A stretch of 5,332 bases of DNA from JBLHKE01 sp047619485 (GTDB lineage Bacteria; Verrucomicrobiota; Verrucomicrobiia; Verrucomicrobiales; DEV007). The DNA is taken from the NCBI GenBank assembly GCA_047619485.1, contig JBLHKE010000567.1:1-5332 (forward strand). Reading direction: 5' to 3'. This document shows positions 1 through 5,332 of the stretch, in pieces. Under the pieces are notes generated by a model, which saw only the letters and a list, made by a program, of their open reading frames with translations, had not been told where the DNA came from and ran no database searches. The stretch's first letter is position 1. Every line of letters starts with the position of its first letter. A program made the translations under genes and the position numbers.

Positions 1-999
1 CTGGGGCAGGGGATCGACGACGGCGTGCGAGAGGCGGGTTTCCCTGACGGGACGTTCGCGATGCTCCAGGGCGCCTCGAACGAGGTCGGCCAGGCGCTGG
101 TCGAACATCCGCTAGTGAAGGCCGTCGCGTTCACTGGTTCACATGCGGGCGGCCGCGCAATGTTCGATTTAGCCGTACGTCGGGAAGTGCCCGTGCCGGT
201 CTATGCCGAGATGGGCAGCGTCAATCCGCAGTTCGTTTTTCCGAATTTGCTGGCTACCGCTAGCACGGAGCTTGCGGCTGACTTGTTCGCTGCCGTGACG
301 ATAGGGAACGGCCAGTTTTGCACCAACCCTGGTCTCGTGTTTCTCTGCGGGGAGAGCAGTGAGTTCATCAGTGCTTACCGGGAAAAAGTCCGAGTTCACA
401 CGGGGGAAGCGCTTCTCAATGCCGGGATCAAGCGCGGGTTCGACCGCGGGGTCGAAGCCTGGCGAAAGGTGCCGGGTTTGGAGATTCTGCAAGAGCCTAG
501 ACCGGCGGGTGCCGTGCAGGTTGGAACGGCTGCGATCGTTGCTCGGATCGGCATTGACGATTTTTTGCAGGCCGCTGCGATTTTTCAAGACGAGGTTTTC
601 GGGCCAGCAACTGTGTTGATCGAGTGCTCGTCGAGCGCTCAGCTTTTAATGGCCGCGCGAACCTTCGGTGGTCAGCTAGGCGCGTCGATCCACGGCACCG
701 AGACCGACTTAGAGAGTGCTGACGCGCGCGAACTGTTTTCGTTCATCAGCGGAATCGTTGGTAGGGTCTTGATCAATGGTTTCCCGACCGGGCTCGAGGT
801 CTGCGATGCCCTGCAGCACGGCGGCCCCTACCCAGCGACTACCGATGCTCACTGGACTTCAGTCGGCTCGGCTGCGATCGAGAGATTTGGGCGTCCTCTA
901 GCCTATCAGGATGTGCCGGATGCACTGCTGCCTGGGGCTCTCAAAGAAGCCAATCCCGATGGGATCCGGCGTTTGGTGGACGGCGAGCATCTGTGCTGA
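1..999 (+). CDS. Alpha-ketoglutarate semialdehyde (2,5-dioxovalerate) dehydrogenase, C-terminal part
   Basis: NAD(P)+-dependent aldehyde dehydrogenase that oxidises 2-oxoglutarate semialdehyde to 2-oxoglutarate, the last step of hydroxyproline, glucarate and non-phosphorylative pentose catabolism. The frame is open from base 1, so the gene starts outside the window. 332 residues are visible of the roughly 510-530 usual for the family, so the N-terminal part of the cofactor domain is missing. Visible motifs, numbered from the first visible codon: FTGS at 44-47, the catalytic Glu in VYAEMGS (Glu70), the catalytic Cys in GQFCTNPG (Cys107), and EVFGP near 198-202. The C-terminal stretch NGFPTGLEVCDA...HGGPYPATTD...TSVG...AIERF, ending in PDALLP and RRLVDG, is typical of the ketoglutarate-semialdehyde subgroup rather than general aldehyde dehydrogenases (family knowledge). 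No frameshift is seen. The oxidase gene follows 25 bp downstream, probably in the same operon. The upstream pathway cannot be fixed from this window. Confidence 0.93.
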   Translation: MGQGIDDGVREAGFPDGTFAMLQGASNEVGQALVEHPLVKAVAFTGSHAGGRAMFDLAVRREVPVPVYAEMGSVNPQFVFPNLLATASTELAADLFAAVTIGNGQFCTNPGLVFLCGESSEFISAYREKVRVHTGEALLNAGIKRGFDRGVEAWRKVPGLEILQEPRPAGAVQVGTAAIVARIGIDDFLQAAAIFQDEVFGPATVLIECSSSAQLLMAARTFGGQLGASIHGTETDLESADARELFSFISGIVGRVLINGFPTGLEVCDALQHGGPYPATTDAHWTSVGSAAIERFGRPLAYQDVPDALLPGALKEANPDGIRRLVDGEHLC

Positions 1000-1024
1000 G
1001 CAATATGGAGTCGACGATCCTTCC

Positions 1025-2179
1025 ATGACCGCCCGCCAAGACTCCCAATTTGATGTCATCGTGGCAGGTGTTGGATCAGTCGGATCGGCAGCGCTCTACC
1101 AGCTGGCTAGAAGTGGCGCCCGGGTGCTGGGGCTGGAACAGTCGCTGACGATTCCGCATGAGGATGGCTCACACCATGGGCACTCGCGCATGATCCGCCA
1201 GGCGTATTTCGAACACCCTGACTACGTGCCACTACTGCGCCGCGCCTATGATCTTTGGGACGAGTTGCAAAGCCTGAGTGGTGATCGTTTTCTGCACCTA
1301 ACAGGTGGGCTCTACATTGGTCCGGAGGATGGGGTGATCGTCCCGGGCTCGCTCCAGGCTGCTCGCGAACATGAACTTCCGCACATGCTGGCGCCGGCTG
1401 ACGAATTTGTTGAGCGCTACCCGGTCCTCAACCCTTGTGCAGACCAACTTGGTTTTTTTGAGGATCGTGGAGGATTTCTGGTGCCGGAGAAAGCTGTGAA
1501 TGCTTACGTGCACGCCGCCTGCCACGCTGGCGCAGATCTCCATGCAGGCGAGGCGCTGCGCTCGTGGAAATGTCATGACGACCATGTCGAGGTGACCACT
1601 GATCGTGCGTCTTACTCCGCCGAGAAGCTGATTATCACCTCTGGTGCTGGCAGTGCTGCTGCCATTCGTGATCTGGGCATCGAGCTTCAGGTCACGCGGC
1701 AAGTGCTTGCTTGGTTCAAACCGCTAGGCACGCTCGAACGTTTTGAACCAGGGCGATTCCCATGTTGGTTCATCGAAACCGCCTCGCCCTATGGCCACTA
1801 CGGTTTCCCGATTCTAGCAGGTGATCCTGGATTGAAAATTGCGCTGCACAAGCCCGGCGAGATCATCGACCCGGCGGGGGAAGTAGAGCCACCACGCGAT
1901 TCTGAAATCGATGCGCTGCGTGCGATCTTGGACCGATACTTTCCTGGTTGTGCTGGGGAGCTAGCCCATGCCTGCACGTGCAAATACACCAACAGCCCTG
2001 ACAGTCATTTCATTGTCGGCAATCACCCTCGGCACGAGCGGGTAAGCATTGCCTGTGGCCTGAGCGGGCACGGGTTCAAGTTCTCAAGTGTCCTCGGCGA
2101 AGTGCTGGCTGACTTGGCGCTCGAAGGGAAGACGGCGCTGCCGATCGAGTTTCTCAGCCCTTTGCGATTCGGCAATTGA
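1025..2179 (+). CDS. FAD-dependent amine oxidase, monomeric sarcosine oxidase / N-methyl-L-tryptophan oxidase family
   Basis: A 384-residue flavoprotein, close to the roughly 370-390 usual for the MSOX/MTOX family. These enzymes oxidise secondary amines or imino acids with O2, giving H2O2. The N-terminal Rossmann motif GVGSVG is at 15-20 and the ribose-binding Glu (LGLEQ) at 38. Conserved positions, matched by motif to monomeric sarcosine oxidase: His51, Arg55 and Arg58 in HGHSRMIR, Lys271 in GLKIALH (the O2-activating lysine), Cys319 in CKYTNSPDSHFIVG (covalent 8alpha-S-cysteinyl FAD), and Lys352 in SGHGFKFSS (substrate carboxylate). All are intact, so it should be active. No signal peptide; cytoplasmic. 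The ATG at 1025 puts the FAD motif at the usual distance; the same frame is open back to 911, but that would overlap the dehydrogenase gene. GGAG at 1007-1010 is rather far upstream (14 nt). Sarcosine, N-methyltryptophan, pipecolate or another imino acid cannot be told apart as substrate; the dehydrogenase next door suggests an imino acid that yields 2-oxoglutarate. Confidence 0.9.
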   Translation: MTARQDSQFDVIVAGVGSVGSAALYQLARSGARVLGLEQSLTIPHEDGSHHGHSRMIRQAYFEHPDYVPLLRRAYDLWDELQSLSGDRFLHLTGGLYIGPEDGVIVPGSLQAAREHELPHMLAPADEFVERYPVLNPCADQLGFFEDRGGFLVPEKAVNAYVHAACHAGADLHAGEALRSWKCHDDHVEVTTDRASYSAEKLIITSGAGSAAAIRDLGIELQVTRQVLAWFKPLGTLERFEPGRFPCWFIETASPYGHYGFPILAGDPGLKIALHKPGEIIDPAGEVEPPRDSEIDALRAILDRYFPGCAGELAHACTCKYTNSPDSHFIVGNHPRHERVSIACGLSGHGFKFSSVLGEVLADLALEGKTALPIEFLSPLRFGN

Positions 2180-2202
2180 ACCCGGGGGCGTGTCCCAAAA
2201 GA

Positions 2203-4872
2203 CTACTCTGAGAGCAGTGTGGCCAGTGTTTCTTGCGTCAATGTTAGTTGCTGGGTTGCACCGCTGAGCAGATCGGTGGCGAGGTTGTCCTTCTTTCCCT
2301 GCATCTGTTGGATGCGCTCCTCGACCGTGTTTTTGCAGAGGAGTTTGTGGACGATGACCGGTTTGTCCTGGCCGATGCGGTAGGCTCGATCCGTGGCCTG
2401 GTTCTCGGCCGCCGGGTTCCACCACGGGTCGTAGTGGATCACGGTGTCGGCACCGGTCAGGGTCAGGCCGGTGCCGCCAGCTTTCAGACTGATGAGAAAT
2501 ACTGCCGCTTCACCTCCCTGAAAACGTTCGACGAGCGTTTGCCGATCTTTGGTTTCTCCAGTGAGTTTCAAGTAGCTGCAGTTCTCCTCGATCAGGTGTT
2601 CCTCGATGATCGATAGCATCGAGGTGAACTGGGAGAACAGCAGCACGCGGTGACCCTCGCGTCGCAAGGTCTGCAGCAGGTCAGTGAGGAATTCGAACTT
2701 GGAAGATTCCGTGGCGTGGCTCTGATCCTTTAACAAGCTCGGGTGGCAGCAGATCTGGCGCAGCTTCATCAGGGCGTCGAGGAAGACGATCTGTGACTGC
2801 GTTCCGTGTAGCGCGAGTGCATCGCGCACCTTCTTGTCCATCGTCGCGCGCACGGTCTCGTAGAGATCTTTCTGCTGTTCTCCCAGCTCGATTTTATGGA
2901 CGACCTCGGTCTTGGGTGGCAACTCCTTGGCGACGTCGTGTTTGGTGCGGCGCAGGATCAATGGACCGACGCGGGCGGCGAGGGCGGCGCTCCTGCTCGC
3001 GCTACCATTGCGCTCGATCGGTGTGCGGTAGGTCTCGTTAAAAGTCTCGGCGGTTCCGAGCATCCCGGGCATGAGAAAATCCATCAGGCTCCAGAGTTCG
3101 CCGAGGTGATTCTCAATTGGAGTTCCGGACAGGCACAGTCGGTGCTTGGCGTCGATCTGGCGGACAGCTCCGCTGACCTTCGCTGCCGGGTTTTTAATAT
3201 GCTGCGCCTCGTCTAGGGCGAGGATGTGAAAACGATGTTCGGCGAAAACTTCTAGATCCCGGTGGATCAAGGCGTAGGACGTGAGGACGATATCGGTGTC
3301 GGGAATCTGGCGGTAGCGGGCCGCGCGATCCGCTCCTTGGAGGATTAGCATTTTCAAATCCGGGGCGAATTTTGCTGCTTCACGCTGCCAGTTTTCAACG
3401 ACGCTGGTTGGCGCAATGACGAGTGATGGCAATCCACCATCCCGGCCGGATTCTTTTTCTGCAAGGATGTGGGCGATGGTCTGCAACGTTTTGCCGAGGC
3501 CCATGTCGTCGGCGAGAATGCCGTTCAGCTCGTAGCGGGCGAGGAACTGCATCCAATGGTAGCCGTCGAGTTGATACTGGCGGAGGTCGGCTTTCAAACC
3601 GGCCGGGACTGGCACGCGCTCGATCTTGGTGAAATCGGACACGCGTGCTGCGACCTCTTTGATTTCTACTGGCACCTCGGCCTCGAGGTTCTCGTCCTCG
3701 CTGAGCGCGGCGGCGTCGAGTTTGCTCAGTTTGATCGGGCCGTCGGTGAACTTGAACTCGAGCAGGGCACCGAGAGTCGTGAGGATGTTACGGAATCGAC
3801 CGACCGGCAGCGCCAGCCCGCGCCCGTCTGGGAGGAAGATCATGAATTCCTGCCCGCTCGGCATGCCTTCGGTGGCCTCGAGAAACTCGTTCTCGACCAG
3901 TGTCGCGAGGATCGGTTGCAACTCGAAGCTCTCGCCATCAATCTCGAATCCCGCCGAGAGATTGAACCAGCCGCGCCCCTCCTCGACAATCTGTGCCTCC
4001 CAGGAATCGGTGCGGAAAACCAGCGGCTTGTGTCCAACGTGGGTGGCGAACTGAACTTGCCAGCCGCGCGCTTCGAGCGCGGAGGTCGCCTCGTGGCGGA
4101 AGCGTTGCCAGTAGAACTCGGGGTGTGGCCACTTCTTTCGATCAGGTGCCCACAACGAGCCCTGCTGTGGCGGCGTGGCAACCTTGCGCAGCGAGTGCGG
4201 TGGCTCCTCCGCTCCTGGTAGGAGATCGATCGCGTAGAGCAACTGGAGCGCTTCCATCTCCGCCTCCCGATCGCGATGGATCTTTCCATCAGGTGTCACG
4301 ATCGGTGGTAGGATCCCTGACGGTAAAAGTGAAACCCGGTGTTCACCCGCGTAGATCGCTTGGGCGTGTGCGTAAATTTCTGGAAGCCAATTGAGCCGTT
4401 CGTTTCCCTCCGGGCGGCACTCGACCCGGATGACGAAGGATGGCGTGTCATCGCGTGTGGTGATCTTCTCCTCGGGCTCATCGAGCTGCAGCGATTTGTC
4501 GGCACCTTTCATCTCGTCCGCTTGCGGGGTGAGGCCGAAGGCCGCCTCGAGACGTTGCCTGACCTGCAGGCGTTCTAGGGTGGCGACACTGTGGCGACAA
4601 TTGGTCGCGACGTCACAGCTGCAACTCGCATCGAGTTCCACGCTGTCGCCCTCAAGCCACAGAGCGATCACCGCTTGATGTTGGGTCGAATCTTTCTCGT
4701 GAACAGTGCTCGTGATTTCCGCGTCACCGGTATCCAGCTGTTCGGCGTGGACTTCTTTGACGAGTCGCGCGCGCGCGAGCTTCTCACCCTGAGCGATGGC
4801 GCTCCCGTCAAACAGGTTTCGCCATGCTCCAGCTTCGAGAAAATCTGCGATCTGTTCTACGGTGATGGGCAC
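2203..4872 (-). CDS. SNF2-family helicase-like ATPase with N-terminal SWIM zinc finger
   Basis: An 889-residue protein of the bacterial SNF2/HepA-like group: double-stranded-DNA translocases that remodel protein-DNA complexes rather than unwind DNA. The physiological role of this group is largely unknown. A SWIM zinc finger lies at Cys84, Cys86, Cys92 and His94 (CxC, then CxH). Residues 140-420 form a less conserved accessory region. The first RecA lobe (about 430-640) has the Walker A motif DMGLGKT at 456-462, a DEAQ box at 554-557 and SGTPIEN at 582-588. The second lobe (about 740-855) has LLFSQF, SLKAGGTGLTLTGADTVIHYDPWWNP and QATDRAYRIGQ with arginine fingers R829 and R832. Every expected motif is intact. 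The start is GTG at 4872: an in-frame TAG lies two codons upstream, and the next in-frame ATG would be past the SWIM finger. No Shine-Dalgarno sequence is seen near this GTG. The stop is 23 bp from that of the convergent oxidase gene, with no clear terminator hairpin in between. Confidence 0.95.
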   Translation of the reverse strand: MPITVEQIADFLEAGAWRNLFDGSAIAQGEKLARARLVKEVHAEQLDTGDAEITSTVHEKDSTQHQAVIALWLEGDSVELDASCSCDVATNCRHSVATLERLQVRQRLEAAFGLTPQADEMKGADKSLQLDEPEEKITTRDDTPSFVIRVECRPEGNERLNWLPEIYAHAQAIYAGEHRVSLLPSGILPPIVTPDGKIHRDREAEMEALQLLYAIDLLPGAEEPPHSLRKVATPPQQGSLWAPDRKKWPHPEFYWQRFRHEATSALEARGWQVQFATHVGHKPLVFRTDSWEAQIVEEGRGWFNLSAGFEIDGESFELQPILATLVENEFLEATEGMPSGQEFMIFLPDGRGLALPVGRFRNILTTLGALLEFKFTDGPIKLSKLDAAALSEDENLEAEVPVEIKEVAARVSDFTKIERVPVPAGLKADLRQYQLDGYHWMQFLARYELNGILADDMGLGKTLQTIAHILAEKESGRDGGLPSLVIAPTSVVENWQREAAKFAPDLKMLILQGADRAARYRQIPDTDIVLTSYALIHRDLEVFAEHRFHILALDEAQHIKNPAAKVSGAVRQIDAKHRLCLSGTPIENHLGELWSLMDFLMPGMLGTAETFNETYRTPIERNGSASRSAALAARVGPLILRRTKHDVAKELPPKTEVVHKIELGEQQKDLYETVRATMDKKVRDALALHGTQSQIVFLDALMKLRQICCHPSLLKDQSHATESSKFEFLTDLLQTLRREGHRVLLFSQFTSMLSIIEEHLIEENCSYLKLTGETKDRQTLVERFQGGEAAVFLISLKAGGTGLTLTGADTVIHYDPWWNPAAENQATDRAYRIGQDKPVIVHKLLCKNTVEERIQQMQGKKDNLATDLLSGATQQLTLTQETLATLLSE

Positions 4873-4943
4873 GTTCTAGTGATGCGCAGAATGCCGTCTT
4901 GGGCAAGTCCTCCGCGAACATCACTGCAAGGAAATGGATAGCT

Positions 4944-4967
4944 GTTAGCTGTTAGTCAACAGCTAAC
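4944..4967. repeat. Perfect 10-bp stem-loop, with 7-bp tandem repeats
   Basis: The arms gttagctgtt (4944-4953) and aacagctaac (4958-4967) are exact reverse complements around the 4-nt loop agtc. The left arm overlaps a tandem pair of the heptamer agctgtt (4940-4953), and the right arm holds an inverted third copy (4958-4964). No T-run follows on either strand, so it does not look like a typical intrinsic terminator. It lies about 70 bp upstream of the SNF2 gene and ends 1 nt before the 172-bp palindrome. It may be an operator-like site, a small repeat, or the insertion target of the neighbouring element. Confidence 0.7.
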
Positions 4968-4968
4968 A

Positions 4969-4990
4969 CCCTAGGAGTCTGTCGGACTTA
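4969..4990 (+). repeat. Left terminal inverted repeat of the 172-bp palindrome
   Basis: A 22-bp arm beginning ccctaggagt and ending gtcggactta. Its reverse complement is found at 5119-5140 with one difference (t at 4978 against c in the other copy). It begins 1 nt after the stem-loop at 4944-4967. Confidence 0.9.
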
Positions 4991-5007
4991 GATGATTTCG
5001 AGCAAAA

Positions 5008-5020
5008 CGTTTTAGAATTC
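5008..5020 (+). repeat. Left inner inverted repeat of the palindrome
   Basis: The 13-mer cgttttagaattc is exactly complementary to 5089-5101. It lies 17 bp inside the left terminal repeat, mirroring the 17 bp on the right. The spacers themselves match only weakly, so the paired blocks look conserved and the spacers diverged. Confidence 0.88.
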
Positions 5021-5088
5021 AGTCATAATCCGCCGTCCGATGGAGGAGTATATTGGAATATTCGCCAAAGCGGAGGGTGGATTTGGGC

Positions 5089-5101
5089 GAATTCTAAAAC
5101 G
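5089..5101 (-). repeat. Right inner inverted repeat of the palindrome
   Basis: gaattctaaaacg, the exact reverse complement of 5008-5020, set 17 bp inside the right terminal repeat. Both inner repeats contain a GAATTC site. Confidence 0.88.
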
Positions 5102-5118
5102 ATTGTTGCCGGATCAGG

Positions 5119-5140
5119 TAAGTCCGACAGGCTCCTAGGG
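5119..5140 (-). repeat. Right terminal inverted repeat, containing the aldo/keto reductase stop codon
   Basis: A 22-bp arm beginning taagtccgac and ending tcctaggg, complementary to 4969-4990 with one mismatch. The outer CTAG of this arm contains the TAG stop (5135-5137 on the complement) of the gene to the right, so gene end and element end overlap by 6 bp. Confidence 0.9.
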
Positions 5141-5332
5141 AACGCTGTGGCCTTTAGCCGCCTCCCAGAGGGCATACCAATCTTGGCGCTCGAGCTTGAT
5201 GGCGGTCGCCTCCGCAGTCGAGCGGATGCGTTCGATCTGGTTCGTGCCGATGACGGGGATCGGCTTGGATGGATGCGCCATGATCCAGGCGAAAGCCAAG
5301 GCTGCATTGTCAGCTCCATGATACTTCGCTCG
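5135..5332 (-). CDS. Aldo/keto reductase, YdhF-like, C-terminal fragment
   Basis: NADPH-dependent oxidoreductase of the aldo/keto reductase superfamily; these cytoplasmic (beta/alpha)8-barrel enzymes reduce aldehydes and ketones. Only the last 65 codons lie in the window; the gene starts beyond the right edge. The visible peptide contains ADNAALAFAWIMAHPSKP followed by IPVIGTNQIERIRST, the typical C-terminal AKR segment: a helix, then the P-(I/V)-(I/V)-G-(T/S) strand and the cofactor-contacting N-x-x-x-(I/L)-x-x loop. The ending LERQDWYALWEAAKGHSVP resembles the C-terminus of YdhF-type AKRs, which also end in a short G-x-x-V-P-like tail, so the gene appears full length at this end. The TAG stop lies inside the terminal repeat of the 172-bp palindrome. 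The substrate cannot be inferred. It is oriented like the SNF2 gene, but 262 bp holding the palindrome separate them, so one shared transcript is doubtful. Confidence 0.85.
   Translation of the reverse strand, partial: RAKYHGADNAALAFAWIMAHPSKPIPVIGTNQIERIRSTAEATAIKLERQDWYALWEAAKGHSVP

Larger units (their letters stand above)
4969..5140. mobile_element. 172-bp long imperfect palindrome, MITE-like non-autonomous element
   Basis: The whole segment folds back on itself around about 5054/5055. Terminal inverted repeats of 22 bp (4969-4990 and 5119-5140) differ at a single position. Spacers of exactly 17 bp on both sides then lead to perfect 13-bp inner inverted repeats (5008-5020 cgttttagaattc; 5089-5101). 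Further in, 5027-5039 and 5071-5083 match as inverted repeats at 11 of 13 positions, and the centre holds tattggaata (5051-5060). Both edges carry ccctagg/cctaggg, so a CTAG target duplication is possible. No transposase is encoded. This architecture fits a MITE or decayed insertion-sequence ends; a BIME/REP-type hairpin is the alternative. It separates the aldo/keto reductase gene from the SNF2 gene, so it may also affect read-through transcription or mRNA ends. That the palindrome exists is certain from the sequence; its mobility is inferred. Confidence 0.65.

Noticed and set aside
911..1024. Upstream extension of the oxidase reading frame
   Set aside because: It would overlap the dehydrogenase gene by 89 bp and add 38 residues before the FAD-binding motif, which normally lies near the N-terminus.
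2181..2202. The cccggg-containing gap between the oxidase and SNF2 genes as a terminator
   Set aside because: The self-complementary part is only about 6 bp, without a proper loop or T-run.
3469..4221. A 250-codon open frame on the + strand opposite the SNF2 gene
   Set aside because: It lies wholly antisense to a gene with all family motifs intact; its peptide resembles no known family and looks like a codon-bias shadow.
4931..4959. TTGACT on the - strand (4959-4954) as a possible -35 box for the SNF2 gene
   Set aside because: No acceptable -10 hexamer is found at 15-19 bp, and the motif is part of the stem-loop, so it may be coincidental.
5040..5138. A 32-codon open frame on the + strand inside the palindrome, starting ATG GAG GAG
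   Set aside because: It consists entirely of palindrome sequence, has no convincing ribosome-binding site and overlaps the reductase stop; most likely a chance frame of the repeat.
5023..5319. A 98-codon open frame on the - strand across the reductase end and the palindrome
   Set aside because: It is out of frame with the clearly recognisable aldo/keto reductase peptide on the same strand (5135-5332) and has no family features.

Overview
This 5.3-kb window is a piece of a bacterial chromosome with moderately high G+C content. It carries four protein-coding genes, two of them cut by the window edges, and one compact non-coding element. No RNA gene, CRISPR array or complete insertion sequence is visible. 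Gene content and the weak Shine-Dalgarno signals would fit a Planctomycetota/Verrucomicrobiota-type bacterium. That placement is a low-confidence impression, because no taxonomic marker gene is present.

Left part (1-2179, + strand): the C-terminal two thirds of an alpha-ketoglutarate semialdehyde dehydrogenase is followed after 25 bp by a complete FAD-dependent amine oxidase of the monomeric sarcosine oxidase / N-methyltryptophan oxidase family. They are probably co-transcribed. The dehydrogenase feeds 2-oxoglutarate into the TCA cycle. Its pairing with a secondary-amine/imino-acid oxidase suggests catabolism of an imino acid such as hydroxyproline or a related N-substituted amino acid (inference).

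Middle part (2203-4872, - strand): a large SNF2-family helicase-like ATPase with an N-terminal SWIM zinc finger converges on the oxidase gene, with only 23 bp between them. It starts with GTG and has no obvious ribosome-binding site.

Right part (4873-5332): upstream of the SNF2 gene lie a perfect 10-bp stem-loop (4944-4967) and, 1 nt further on, a 172-bp imperfect palindrome (4969-5140). The palindrome has 22-bp terminal inverted repeats (one mismatch), symmetrically placed inner inverted repeats and near-palindromic CCTAGG edges. It looks like a MITE or other small non-autonomous mobile element. Its right end supplies the stop codon of the next gene, the C-terminal 65 codons of a YdhF-type aldo/keto reductase on the - strand, which runs off the window. 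The palindrome is the least explained object here and the best candidate for follow-up.
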